Source: Magnolia sinica (Eukaryota > Streptophyta > Magnoliopsida > Magnoliales > Magnoliaceae). From it: a stretch of DNA of 64,000 bases. Both the position numbers and the translations under genes were made by a program. Below are positions 35,928 through 49,900 of the stretch, piece after piece. Where the stretch lies: assembly GCF_029962835.1 (NCBI RefSeq), contig NC_080586.1, positions 66,766,001-66,830,000 on the forward strand, read 5' to 3'. Position 1 is the first letter of the stretch. Every line of letters begins with the position of its first letter. The notes under the pieces were generated by a model. The model did no database searches. It was not told where the DNA came from and saw only the letters and a list, made by a program, of their open reading frames with translations.

Positions 35928-38087
35928 ATGAGAATCAGCTCGATCAACACGAACATGGTTTTATCAGTTAGGCCATGTATTAGGATGTTATTTACCGGAT
36001 CAGAGGCCGCTTCCACCAACTACAAGGATCTTTTGAAGAGAAGTAGGTATCTGACTGAGAAAATCCAGTTGGGTGCTAACCCAGATCCTTTTGAAGCTAA
36101 CAGCCTTATCAAAGAGCTAATTAATACTGGGCATTTGAATGATGCCCGCCACCTGTTTGAGGAAATTCCTATAAGAGACGAAATCACGTGGACGTCAATG
36201 ATCGGGGGTTATGTTAAAGCGTCCGATGGTTTCGAAGCATTGGTTTTATTCTCGCGTATGTGGACCGATGAAGTGATTCGAGTGGACCAATTCAGTCTTA
36301 GTCTTGCTCTCAAGGCTTGCGGGTCCATTTCTGAATTGAAGCATGGGGAATCAATGCATGGGTACTCTGTGAAAACGGGCTTCGTGAATTCTGTTTTTGT
36401 TGGAAGCGCCATCTTGGACATGTATGCAAAGGCTGGCAACAACATTTTGATGGCTCGTAGAATCTTTGATGAGATGCCAATGAGAAATGTCGTCTCTTGG
36501 ACCGCTATGATAACAGCGCTTGTTCGTGCCAGTTGCAACAAGGAGGCACTTGATTACTTCTCTAGAATGTGGGTGTCGGGTGTCGAATGTGATTCATATA
36601 CATTCGCAATTGCATCCAAGGCTTGCGCTGATCTCAGTGATTTGAATCGTGGAAAGGAAATTCATGCACGAACAATGAAGTTAGGCTTTGATTCAAGTTC
36701 ATTTGTTGCAAACACTCTCGCTACTATGTATAACAAGTGCGGGAAGTTAGATTACGGGTTGCTTTTGTTTAGAAGGATGTCGATTCAAGATGTTGTCTCG
36801 TGGACGACAGTCATCGCATCATATGTCCAGATGGGCTGCGAGGAGAACGCAATTCAAGCGTTTCTTCAGATGCGAGATTCAGGCGTTAGTCCCAACGAAT
36901 TCACTTTCGCTGCAGTTGTCTCTGGTTGTGCTGGCCTTGCAAAAATCGAGTGGGGCAAGCAGTTACATGCCCATGTTCTCTGTCTTGGGTTCATGTGTTC
37001 GATGTCGGTTGCCAATGCTATCATGACCATGTATGCAAAATGCGGATGCATAACATCTGCTTCAATGGTGTTTCATGATATGGTGAAAAAGGACCTTGTT
37101 TCATGGAGTGCGATAATTGCTGGATATTCCCAAGAAGGGCATGGTGAAGAAGCTTTCAAGCTTCTCTCACAGATGAGGAGGGAAGGGCCAAAACCAAATG
37201 AATTCACTCTTGCGAGCTTGCTTAGTGTTTGTGCCTATATGGCAATTCTCGACCAAGGGAAGCAAATCCATGCTCACATCCTTTTGATTGGACTCGAACA
37301 TGATGCGATGGTAAAGAGTTCTTTGATCACCATGTACTCTAAATGTGGGAGTATAGAAGAAGCTAAGCGAATTTTTTATACTATGATTACTGTAGATATA
37401 GTGTCGTGGACAGCTATGATAAATGGTTATGCAGAGCATGGGAATAGCAATGAAGCCATCAATCTATTTGAGAAAATGCCCACGGTCGGTTTGAGACCAG
37501 ATTACGTGACATTCATCGGTGTTCTTACCGCTTGTAGCCATGCCGGTCTTGTCGATCTTGGTTTCCACTATTTTGAATTGATGAGCAAACAACACCGTAT
37601 CAATCCTGGGAAAGAGCACTACGGCTGCATGGTTGATCTCCTTGGCCGAGCCGGGCGGCTAACTGATGCGGAACTCATGATCATGAGCATGCCATTTAAG
37701 CCTGACGATGTTGTTTGGTCAACACTGCTAAGAGCGTGTAGAGTTCATGGTAACGTGGACTGTGGAAAACGCATGGCAGAACACATTCTGAAATTGGAGC
37801 CGAATTGCGCTGGCACCCACATCACCCTGTCAAATATATACGCTGCTAGGGGGAGGTGGAGAGATGCAGCTGATGTGAGGAAGCTGATGAAATCAAAGGG
37901 GGTGAAGAAGGAGCCTGGTTGGTCTTGGATCAAGGTCAAGGATAGTGTTACTGCTTTTGTGTCCGGCGATAGATCGCATCCACAGGGCAACGAAATATAT
38001 ACGATGTTGGATTTAGTAGCTTCGAGAGCGAGGATGGCTGGTTATGTCCCTGATTTGACTTCTCTATTATATGATCTTGGCGATTAA
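35928..38087 (+). CDS. E+-class pentatricopeptide repeat protein, organelle RNA factor
   Basis: A single 719-residue exon with no internal stop. After a short basic, Ser/Arg-containing N-terminus (likely a mitochondrial or plastid targeting peptide), PLS-type PPR motifs fill about residues 55-590. Examples are the repeated VSWTAMI/VVSWTTVI and MYAKCG/MYSKCGSI signatures and the P2-L2-S2-like 'YGCMVDLLGRAGRL'. The E region starts near residue 593 (DDVVWSTLLRACRVHGNV) and an E+ block follows (EPGWSWIKVKD, GDRSHPQ). It ends LLYDLGD without a DYW deaminase domain. Such proteins bind organellar RNA and usually direct C-to-U editing with a partner in trans. It resembles Arabidopsis At3g47840-like proteins, from memory. 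The start is the first ATG of the frame; Met10 is an alternative. No neighbouring gene shares its promoter. Confidence 0.95.
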   Translation: MRISSINTNMVLSVRPCIRMLFTGSEAASTNYKDLLKRSRYLTEKIQLGANPDPFEANSLIKELINTGHLNDARHLFEEIPIRDEITWTSMIGGYVKASDGFEALVLFSRMWTDEVIRVDQFSLSLALKACGSISELKHGESMHGYSVKTGFVNSVFVGSAILDMYAKAGNNILMARRIFDEMPMRNVVSWTAMITALVRASCNKEALDYFSRMWVSGVECDSYTFAIASKACADLSDLNRGKEIHARTMKLGFDSSSFVANTLATMYNKCGKLDYGLLLFRRMSIQDVVSWTTVIASYVQMGCEENAIQAFLQMRDSGVSPNEFTFAAVVSGCAGLAKIEWGKQLHAHVLCLGFMCSMSVANAIMTMYAKCGCITSASMVFHDMVKKDLVSWSAIIAGYSQEGHGEEAFKLLSQMRREGPKPNEFTLASLLSVCAYMAILDQGKQIHAHILLIGLEHDAMVKSSLITMYSKCGSIEEAKRIFYTMITVDIVSWTAMINGYAEHGNSNEAINLFEKMPTVGLRPDYVTFIGVLTACSHAGLVDLGFHYFELMSKQHRINPGKEHYGCMVDLLGRAGRLTDAELMIMSMPFKPDDVVWSTLLRACRVHGNVDCGKRMAEHILKLEPNCAGTHITLSNIYAARGRWRDAADVRKLMKSKGVKKEPGWSWIKVKDSVTAFVSGDRSHPQGNEIYTMLDLVASRARMAGYVPDLTSLLYDLGD

Positions 38088-38271
38088 GGCAGACAATGTA
38101 TACTCAACCAATTACTCAGTACTCATTCCATTGGTTATGTATCAACATTCCAACAAAATACTTGTATGCATCGGAAACCTTAGGTTCTGTGGGTGAAAAA
38201 CATTAAAAAGAAAAAAGAGAAATCTTAGTGAACAGTGTGTCTACAGTAGGTGGTGAACTTGCTTTGAGGAA

Positions 38272-38700
38272 AACGTATCATTAGCTTACATGCCATGGAA
38301 GGCTACAATTCTGAAGACATGGTACTAATTAGGATATGAAGATATTTATAGTTCTTTCTCTCATCCGGAAATATGAAATTCAAATTCATATGAGCCCATA
38401 AACTTCCTTTGGATGTGCTTACTAATCCAAAGAACATTTCCAGTGATGCCGATAAAGATTTTTGTTGCTGACTTGAAAAAATGTATTGGTAGCTTTTATG
38501 TCATGGAAAGGCTACAAGTCTGAAGACGAGGTCTCATTATCGAACACATGATATATGGAGATATTTGTACTTTTTCCCACATGCAGAAGGATGAAATTCA
38601 GACTTATGTGACAAGCTAAGGCCCTGAAGCGCACAAACTTCCTATTGGACTTGCTTGCTATCCAAAGGACATTGCCAGTGATCATGCATTCCCAAATCCA
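38272..38700. repeat. Degenerate tandem duplication, about 210-bp unit
   Basis: 38272-38470 and 38482-38690 share a succession of motifs: 'catggaaggctaca', 'tctgaagac', 'atgaaattca', 'aaacttcct', 'atccaaag', 'acatttCCAGTGAT'. The second copy carries the LINE reading frame, so this is probably duplicated LINE sequence. The interval 38088-38271 holds the PPR 3' flank with nothing recognisable. Confidence 0.6.
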
Positions 38701-41620
38701 GTTTTCATGGAATGGCAATTTGTATAAGACCTCTCTTAAGAATTTCCATTCAATTTGGTTGTAGGCATTTTCCAACTCAATCTTCCAAAAAGGGGGACTA
38801 GATCGGCCAGATTTCCTTTTCAATTGCGTGAAAATTTCTCAGATGGAACGAAGGCTGCATGGTATGAGGCGATGATTTTTTCCAGGATTGGTTTCATTCT
38901 GTTTGTTAGAATTTTTGATATGATTTTATATCCCACATGACATAAGCTGATTGGTCGATGATCTGATATCTCCACTGGGTTACCTCCTTTTTCGGGATCA
39001 ATACAATGTTTGTTTGGTTCAGTTCTTTAAGCATGTGTTCCTTCTCAAAAAAAAAAAAAAAAAAGAGAAGAAGAAGAAGAAGAAGAAGGAGAAGAAGCTT
39101 TTACCATCTAGCAATTCCCCACCAATTATGCTCCAATTCCTTTGGGGTAAAAGAGAAGTCTGGAAACCATCGTCTTCAAAGGTCTGATGTTTTTTAAAAC
39201 TTCGTGTATTTCTTCTTCTCAGACCCATTTTGTTAGGGCCGTGTTTTCTTCTTCCATGATGCATTTTCAATTATGTTAGTTAAGCTACAGTTTTATCAAT
39301 ATCTTCCTGAGACAAATTCCCATAGATGTTTTTAAAGTGATTGATCATTTTGTTTTGAATTTCATCAGAGTTTCTTGTTAGTTTGGTAATGTTGGATCTT
39401 AAAGGTAAATGATTCTGTTTTATTCCTAGAAATTGTTGATAAGTGAAAGAATTGTGTTGCTGTCCCCCGATTTCAGCCCAATGACATCAGGATTGTTTAA
39501 ACCATTTAATCTCTTGGTATCGAAGGAGGTGATATTCAGTCATGATTCATCTTTCTTCAATCTGGTTGTTAATATGATTCCTTTGTGCTCCGGTTTGAAG
39601 ATCATTTAATCAGTGTTCAAAGTCTTGGAGTTTCTTTTTGATCTGGCCAAACTTCTCTTTATTCCATGACATTAGGGCTGATCTTACTCCTCTAATATTG
39701 TATGCAGGATCTCTGCAATTGCACTTCCGATTATCTTGAATTAAGGTTGAAAAATCTAGGTGATCCATCCAAAACACCTCAAATTGGAATGGCCTTGGTC
39801 AGAAATCGATCTGGCACCGTACGCAGGAGATGTATAAGATGTGCTTTTGGGAATACGGAGCACCATTGGTGATTAACTAAACATCTATCAGGTCTGGCTC
39901 TTATGTTTGCTCTACTAAGACGACAATTATCCCATGTAAAGGGCTTTCCCTCAAACTCGATATCATCCATTAAACCACAATCATCTATGATACTTTGGAA
40001 GTTTATCATATTTCAGTTGCCCTTGTCATCATTTGGATATTTTTCCCACTTGTACACAATCACATTGAAGTCTACAATAATAGTCTTCAGCCAATCGGAG
40101 GAAAGATGCCAGATGTCGAAGTTCCTCCCATACACATTGGCAACAGCAGTATTGAGGACTACAGTATATGATTGATAAAAGTCGTGGATTGCTTGGATTC
40201 TCAATTACTATATAGCATGAATTCATTGGTTTGTATTGTTTGTTGTCTCTAGTTTTATGTATTGATTGAAATTAAAAAGGATTGTTTGGATTCTCAATTA
40301 CTATAGCGTGAATTCTTTGGTTTGTATTGTTTGTTTTCTCTATTTTTATGTATTGATTGAAATTAAAGAGCCAACCAAATTCCTCCAGAAAAACCAGTTG
40401 CCAGAATGAACCAGTGATCCACAGCCTTTGAGTTGAGAGCTTTTGTGATGTTTAATCAGTGGGATTGTGCTCATTCATATTTCTGCAAGATCTAAAATGT
40501 CTGGGTTTTTTTTTTTTCTCTAAATCTTTTAATATATCATTTAAAGCTCTCATGAGAGGCTTCAGAGAACCCCTTGGCAATTCCAGGCAATGATCTTCAT
40601 TAATAAAAGAAGATATTATCAGAGTACCTTCTTTGCTCTGGCTTGCTCGTCTGAATAGACTCTCCAGGCTTCTCGCATCAGTTGCTTCCAGATTTCTTTC
40701 CTTCTTTTTTTTTTTTTTGGAAGATCTGTGCCATGTTTTCTTTGGACTCGCTCCACTCGATCCAGCCTGTCCTTTATTGTGCTGTTCCTTCATCTTGATC
40801 GACCATCTCCATAGTAGTGGGAGCAAAAACGAAAGTGGTGTTGAGATCTGGCAAGTAAAAATCTGGTTTGATGATCACCAATGGTTGCAGATTCTTGATT
40901 ATTATCTCACGGTACTTCCAAAAGATCCCCTTTGGGGATGATGATTGAGAGGGCTGGGGGAATTGTTTCCTCTTTGGTTTGACTCTTGATTTAGCCACTG
41001 CTGTAACCTACATACACCATGATATCCTTCCCATCGGCTGCTACTTGTATGTTGTCTTCTCCAGACTCGGAGTCTACTGAATTTTTATAGGGCTGTTTGA
41101 AGTTCATGAAACTGAGAGGAGCATGGTGGATGGTTTTCTGGCATCTTGATTGATGATGGGCAGGTTTTCAGGGTCTGGGTGGTTTACTGAGTTTGGGTTG
41201 TCACGGTGTTTTCCATCTCCAGCCAAATGCCATTGTTTCCGACCATGCGCCTCTTTGCTTCATCGTCTGTTTCAAGCTTCTTCTCTTTTACCCTGTTAGG
41301 ATTCTTTGAGACCCATCATGGTGCATGCATCCAATTTCCATATAGGCTGGTTCTTCGGAATCATTCAAACAGAGACCAATGTCCAGCTCAATTGTCATGC
41401 TTGGATGAGTATCAGTGCAATTATCTTGGATATGATGATTGTACTGCACGAAAAGCAACTGTCTGAGAGACATTCACATTCAAATCTCTGCCAAAGAGTT
41501 CCCGACGGGGAATGGATTTTCACAACTTGTGCCAGGGGTTTACCAATGGCTACTTCCACACAGGCTTCCTTAATTCAAGATAGACATGTATGAGGTCATC
41601 CACCACCATGAAGTAGAAGA
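38480..41620 (-). pseudogene. L1-type LINE, degenerate, on the minus strand
   Basis: Scattered in-frame remnants in the correct order. Near 41420-41600 an ORF1-like segment reads VAIGKPLAQVVKIHSPSG. At 39779-40226 comes the endonuclease, with DFNVIVYKWEKYPND, then FQSIIDDCGLMDDIEFEGKPFTWDN and RARPDRCLVNHQW. At 38512-38823 the reverse transcriptase palm begins (KIELENAYNQIEWKFLREVL). Catalytic YxDD and C-terminal parts are missing. The ORFs carry many stops and frameshifts. Several AAG/AGA-rich tracts (39048-39100, 40700) interrupt it. It lies between the PPR gene and the SNF2 gene, downstream of both. Confidence 0.8.
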
Positions 41621-41802
41621 GGAGAAACTCATTTACGAGCTAGATAACATAAAACTCAATTCTTTCATCTTTTACATTAACTTGAGTCTCTCTTTCAGAA
41701 AAGGAAGACATCATTTTCCTATCAGACCATTTCTCCAATGAGAAATATGTGGTTCTAACACTTCTCTTTTAGCAGAAATTTTCCTTTTCGCCTTTACAGA
41801 TT

Positions 41803-43173
<1,371 letters not shown>

Positions 43174-43910
43174 TCAAGCCCATCCACCGTTTCCCCTGCT
43201 AGAAGAGTGTCCTCTTAAATCAGACGATGAACTTGCATGTCCCACATGGCTCGACGATCTCTTCCTCTTGTGGGTCTTCCATGTCAGGAGGTCGCCATGC
43301 CAACTACGGACCTCAACACCTCCTGCTGGTCCATCAATGGACTGTGATGGCCTGGACTGGTGCCTTTCTGGAGTTCGTCCCAAGAACACCTCACCAAAGT
43401 CCTCACTTGCAACGGACTCATTTTCATTCTTCAATTCAAGCTCATTCTTCAACTCGGGCATTCTTTGCTGTTCCACGTTCTCACTCGTTGATTCGACGGC
43501 CTCAGGAAAGTGTTCTCTCCGCTTGCTTTTAGCGGTGATCTTTGACAAATCTTCTCCCTCTTCCACAGCCTTCATCCACTGTACGTCACTTAGTAGATCG
43601 GCATAGACCACTTCCTTCCGGCGCCTCTTCCCCGTGGTGTGATTGGCCCAGTGATCTGAGTTCTTCCCTTTGTTTTTCTCTCCCTTGTCAGGGACAGAAT
43701 ACGCCCAATCGGGCACCTCGTGTTCTTCCATCAGCCTTGATCTGTAGTTCTCCCTCTGCCGCCTCTCTTCGTCCATCTTCTCAAACAGCCAGTATTCATC
43801 CTCTGTCCGGGCCGCAAGGCGGTTTATTTCTCTCTCACTTGGCACATCTGTCCCGAGCGAGTTCGTTCCTCTGCGCATGATCGCCTGCAACATCTCTCTC
43901 CTGTCCTGAG
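43174..43910 (-). CDS. SNF2 gene, last exon (SnAC-like region and charged tail)
   Basis: Acceptor CTGCAG before 43910. It begins [15 protein letters not shown], then [20 protein letters not shown] and [18 protein letters not shown], which is a SnAC-like block found in SNF2 ATPases. The tail has [20 protein letters not shown], acidic stretches and a final [12 protein letters not shown] basic motif, probably nuclear localising, then GNGGWA and a stop. The ORFs on the opposite strand here (43227-43880) are shadows. Confidence 0.93.
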
Positions 43911-46900
43911 CTGCAGAAACCAATCAACCAACTTTTCATTTGACTACTGAGTTTATCACTAGTTAACTACAGAAGATGATCCTCAGGTTATCAAGTTGGG
44001 GAACTACAGGGTCCTGATGCATCAGGATGTGCAGTGTCTTGATGCTCCTAAAGCATAAAAGCGGGCGCTACATACCGGTGATCCAGACCATTGATCTAAT
44101 GGGCGACACTGGTGGGGGGATGCTCCGAATACTCTCAGCTTGTGAGATCCCAACCCTTCAATCTGTGGCCTAAAAGTATACAGTTCAGAAAAAATGTAAC
44201 AATGGTCAAGGAATTGGGCAAGAGATCAGATGTTTCAACCTAGAATATCTTTTGGGGATCACTTCTTCCATGGCGAGGCCCATCAGATCAACTGCCTGGA
44301 TAGTTGAACCGTGTACCCTACTGGATCAACCGGGTACGTCAGGAGATTCTACATGTCCTGATGCACAATGACCCTATGATTCTTCCATCAGGACAGCAGC
44401 TGGGTGATCACAACCATGATCAGACAAGGACATGGACACTTCTTTCCTTTTTTATTTTCTAAAAGAGACTTTCAAAAATATGAGTTTTGCTGGTGAAATC
44501 GCCCTCCTGGACAACAACAAACCTGTGGAAGTTGTATTGAAAAGCCCCGCCTGGATGACCTTGGCATCGATGCCCATCTTCTGCTTTGCGCGCTCCAATA
44601 TTTCCTCTTCAATCGACCCCACGCTAACCAACACAAAAACACGAACTTCCTTCTTTTGTCCAATGCGATGGGCACGGTCCTCTGCCTGCTGGTCCATTTG
44701 GGGGTTCCAATCGCTGTCAAAGATTATCACAGTATCCGCAGTTTGTAAATTAAGACCAAGGCCGCCAGCTCGAGTGCTCAAAAGAAACATGAAGTAGGGG
44801 GAGTCCGGCGCATTGAATTGCTTGAGTAAAGTCCCTCGTTCCTCTGTCTTAGTGGAGCCATCCAACCTAAGATACTTGAAATCATGCAACTGTAGATAGA
44901 TTTCTAGAATATCGATGAGGCGAGTCATCTGGGAGAACAGCAAAACTCGGTGACCAGATCTTTGCAGCTTTGGGAGTAAGCGATCGAGTAGCTCAAACTT
45001 TCCTGATGATCTGATGATCTCCTCCTTACGCCATATGTTATATTCACCCACAAACAGGTATGGATGATTGCAACACTTTCTAAGTTGCATTGACAAGTTC
45101 TGGAGACTCTTGGACTTTCCAGTTCCTGCATATAACCGCATTAGCTAAAGCAATGCTACTAACATGAGTATTGGAAACGAGCGTAAATACAGTTCGGAAA
45201 GTAAGAATAACACCAATAATAAATGTAATCAATCGAAACAAGAGCAATGGATATTTGAAGGATGGAGAGGAAAATGAGAATTAACTATGAAAAGATGGAA
45301 AGAAAATGCAGTTTGCACAACATACAAGCTTTGTAGGAAATGAAGAACCATGAAGACTCCCTCATAACATAGAGGCTGTTTCTATCAACCAGCATTAAAT
45401 TTGATTTTATGAGCCTTCTAGAATCAAGAATGGAAGCAATCAGTACCAACTGATTTTTTTCTTCTTTTTTCCAAAAATTGAAAATTAGGGATCCCGAACC
45501 ATTAATTAGAAATATGAGGACGGATCTTAATTGTTCAAAATGAGAAAACTGCATCCATGATCAAACAATACCATGTGAGTTGGTGAGAACACATACACCC
45601 ACCCAAACGCACCAAATAACAGATTCAGGACAGGCACCAAAAAGTATATTCCAAACAAGCATTTTATGCATCAATGGAAACCTTCTTTTTAAGAAGGTAA
45701 CAGGATATATTATTATAATTAAGGGAGAATTACAGTTCCCAAAACAAAGGAAATGGCACAACGCCCGTGCCTTGCTAAATAGCCAAGGGATCAGCACCTA
45801 CGGCTGCCAAAGCAAAGGAAATGTTTAGCCCCGCAGCCACGGCTCTAATTTCCTGGAAAATAATTTAGCCCATGTGATGACACAAAAGACACCCCTTCCA
45901 CTCAAATCTGGGCATCTCAAAACTGATTGTGGGTTGTCCTTATGACCTCCTGGAGAGCAAGATCTGGGAAACTGCTTGTTTTAAGTTTGTCAATCATAGA
46001 TAAGGAGGTGAAGTTTCAGGAGTAATATGTAGAGGTAGAGGAATAGGTGGTTTGGGATATTAGACTTGAGTATAGATTTATAGGACGAGGAATCAGACCA
46101 TTATACTAGTCTTCTACACAAGCTGATAGAAGTGCATGCAGACCAGTCTGTGGAAGATAGGAAATTATGGAGGTGGTCAGCAAATGATGAATTCTCAGTA
46201 AAATCATACTTCTTAGTGCTATCGATAGGCGAAGCCCTGGGTTAAAGCCTTTGCATGGGTGGCTACAGCGAACAAGATCCTAAACCTAGATAATCTAGAG
46301 AAGAGGACAATGGCATTCCCAAATATGTGGATTATGTGTAGGAAGGATGAAGAGTTGCTCAATCTTTGTTTTTCCATTGTTCATCCAACAGGGAGGTTTG
46401 GGGCTCCTTTCTCTCCCTATTTGGGGCGGATTGAACATTTAACATCTCAATAGGATGCATGGTGGTGGAATGGCTTGGGATGCCGTTTAAAGATCGGAAA
46501 GGAATCTTGTAGAAGATGTGCCTCTTTGGGATCTTGTGGTGTGTGGAATGAAAGGAATGCTAGAATCTTTGAGACGAAGATCTCATTGGTGGAAGGAACC
46601 CATAGGAGGATCCGACATATGATTATCAACTGGGCAATAGCTAATGAGAAATTTAGAGGCTGCCCGAAGCAGGCTCTGTTAGGAAATTGGGGAAGTGATG
46701 TTCGCCTTGAGGCTTTGTTCTAAATGTATTGGCCTTTGGTGGGCCCTATTCTTATATTGATGAGAGCGTCAACTGGGGGAAGCCTATAGTTGTGTTCACT
46801 CTCAGGCTTTGTTTACTGGCCTTTGGTTGGCCCTATTCTTATAGTGATGAGAGCGTCAAGAGAGGTCAAGGTTGAGGCACAAGGGAGGGAGGGAGGGAGG

Positions 46901-49900
46901 GAGGGAGGTTGTTGTCTCAACACGCCTTAGTAGACCTTAACGCATGTTTTCCTAGAACCAGGTGGGTTAGATCCAGATCTCTATTTGTTCATTCCAACAG
47001 TCAATTGGCATCATCTGCAAGTCCTTATAGCTCACCAACCTTATATGAGGGCCACAACCTCCTCCCTTGCAAATTGTTCCTTCAATTATGTTAACCATCA
47101 TTGCAATTACTTTTCTCCTATTAACATTTGATCATCACATGGCATGGATCTGTTTCCTTATCTTTTGTTTTTTCTCTCTCATTCTCGATCTCTTTTGTTT
47201 TTTCTTTCTTTCATTCTTGATCATCATCATCTCTTTTGTTTTTTTCTTTCTTATCATCATCATCATCATCATCACGCCTTTCTTGCTCTTCGGATCCATG
47301 AGCATTAGACATACAAAAACCGGTTCCCCTTAATTCTTCTCATTTTTTCAAAATTACCTTCAACATGTCTTCTATGATATTTGGATAGTTAAGAAAAATG
47401 GAGTACTTAACTTGTGCAAGTAATTTAGAATTTAAGCATTATGTTAAAAGGTCAGGTTCATGAATAGTATCATGCGAAATGTTTTAATACGATGCTTATG
47501 ACTTCTGTGAAAAGGCCGGGTCCATGAATAGTATCATGCGAAACGTTTAAACACAATACTTCTGTGAAAAGGCCGGGTTCATGAATAGTATCATTCAAAA
47601 TATTTTAACACGACAGTTTTGACTTCTAACAATCCCTATTCTACCCATATGCTAAGAATCTGAGGTTTTGAGGATCCACCAAGCCTGATCCCCATCATTA
47701 CTAGGTATCCAAATCTTTGCATTCCAAACTTGTAAAAGTTCAGGGTCGCCATTCAAATCAGAATTCTTCATGCAGTATGTAGTAGCAATTTGTTGAGAGG
47801 TTTGGCTCAAAAGAAACAGACGCATTTTCAAAGGGAAAGAAAGGCCAGAACATGTCATTGTAGGGAGGGTTGGAAGTAATCTTCTACTACGGACCACTAA
47901 TCACAAGAAATTTAAAGAGGTCTCAATGGTTCAACTAATCAGCAAGTGAACAGATATTATTCTGCCTAAACAGAAGCATTGCAAGGTGAAAGAGAGTGGG
48001 AGTTTAGATCCATGGCCACATGGTTAAAAGAAAAAGGAAAGGCTGGAATTCTCCAGCATCCCCAAGGCAGATCTATGGCGGCTTTCTCAGGTCTGGTTCA
48101 AGTTGTCTGCTTAACTATGTCTTCAGTGCTGGTGTGGAGACATTCTTAGAATCATTCAAGATCATTTTAGGCACCTCAAAATCAAAATTGTAAAGAAGAA
48201 TTGGATTGCACCAAAATGGGCTAATGACGAGGAATTATTCCAAGGCTGCATATGATTATTATAGGGAGATTAGTCCCTTGTCATCTGAGCTAAGAACTTT
48301 TTTAGCTCAGAGGGAGTGGAGCATTAATGAGCCTACTGTTATTCTAGCTGTAAACGGGGCACTGCGCTCTCTTATATTTTAGAAAAAAGAAAGAGCATCC
48401 AGACTAGAGCTGTACACAAGTTGAACCGAGTCGAGCTTGGCACAGCTTGGCTCGGATTGGCTCGGCCAGCAGCTAACCCTAGCTCAAACACGACTGGCCA
48501 GCTCAGCTTGGTCCGGTCAACAGCTCAGGCCAGCTCGAGCATGGTTTGAGCCTATGTAACATTTTCTCAAATACATAGATTGCATCTTCAATCTACCATA
48601 CTTTGAATGCAAATCAATAAGAGTGCTTTGCAGGCATTTCCATAAACACTTGGCGACCAGTATCAAGATCAATATGAGAGCAGTCCTACAAAAGTTTTTT
48701 TTTTTTTTTTGTGTGTGGGGATTTATTTCTTCAATCTTCCCCTTGAATACCTATTTCGAGAATACCCTGATATGCAGCAGTACAAGAAACAACACTTCGT
48801 TGAGGCATTTCATCAAACACTCAGCAAGCGGCATCAAGATCAAAATGACCAAGTCACCAAGCTGATTCGATCCGAGTAAATTCGAGCTGGGGTTTGAGCC
48901 GAGTCGAGTTGAGCTCCGGCAAGCTCGAACTCAGCTCGAAATTTTTTGAGCTCCAAAAACCAGCTTGACTCGGTCCGAATCCAGTTTCGAGGCGAGGCAA
49001 GTCAAGCTTTTCCGAGTCGAGTCGAGCGAGCTGACCAAGCTAACTCAACTCGTGTACACTCTAATCCACACGATTGTGATGGAACAAGACTCCGTAAATA
49101 ATAAACTGAAGGTGTCAGTGCTCAGTCCATGGGCCAAAATCACACTATCTAAATCCATAGAGAAAAAGTTTGGATGTCCTTTCATTCCTCTAAGTACACA
49201 AGGGCCAGAGTATTTATCTAAAGAACTTTATGGTGTAGCTAATTCAAACCAAGTCATGGAAGCTTAAATCCACATGGGAGATGGAATGGAGGCCTCAAGT
49301 AGGGGGAAAAACTATTCAGACAATAAACCAAATAATTATTAAAAAAAAAAAAAAACTTGCATTACTTTGTACTGAAACAAGATAACCCAATTGGAAAACG
49401 AGAAACATCTGTGGACACACTTACGAGAGTGGCTCTAAAGACAAATGGCAAATTTTTTTTCTTCTTTTGAACAACAAATTCCAAACATAGATTATTGGAC
49501 AAAGAGAAAAACAGAAGCATACCGGAGTCCAGCCCGACTCTTCCCAAGTCTGTGACCTGCTGATAATATACTTTCTGCCAAGCTGACATATCACATTTTA
49601 GCACGACTTGGATTTTCCCAGGAAGGAACTTCTCCACCTCATCCTTCTTCCTCCTAAGTATAAATGGCCTTATAACCTGACAACCCAAGCAACATATTAA
49701 AGGTGGTGTTTGTTTGTGACATTGACTTAAGAGTATAATAAGTTGCAACCGAATGATGACTGTTTCCAAATTTGAGATATTAGTCCTCTTGATGTCATTG
49801 CAATTTTTTCCATGTCCCAACTCAAAATGAATGCAGTCAGTTTGTGACTCATTATTTGCTCTTAGTGGGACTGAAGCCACTTTAAAATTTCACTCCTTTG

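Larger units (their letters stand above)
45126..49522 (-). other. SNF2 intron of 4.4 kb with transposon debris
   Basis: An intron between exons B and C, GT-AG bounded. It carries a LINE 3' fragment (46150-46723), a (GGGA)n tract, a 60-bp-class minisatellite (47446-47640) and a hAT MITE (48405-49063). Nothing else recognisable was found in 45126-46140 and 49064-49522. Confidence 0.85.

Noticed and set aside
35928..38087. DYW cytidine deaminase domain in the PPR protein
   Set aside because: The frame ends after the E+ region (LLYDLGD). No HxE or CxxC signature follows.
43227..43880. Three long + strand ORFs (43227-43532, 43268-43606, 43542-43880)
   Set aside because: They lie antisense to the last SNF2 exon, whose frame matches CHR12/CHR23. 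They have no recognisable domain.
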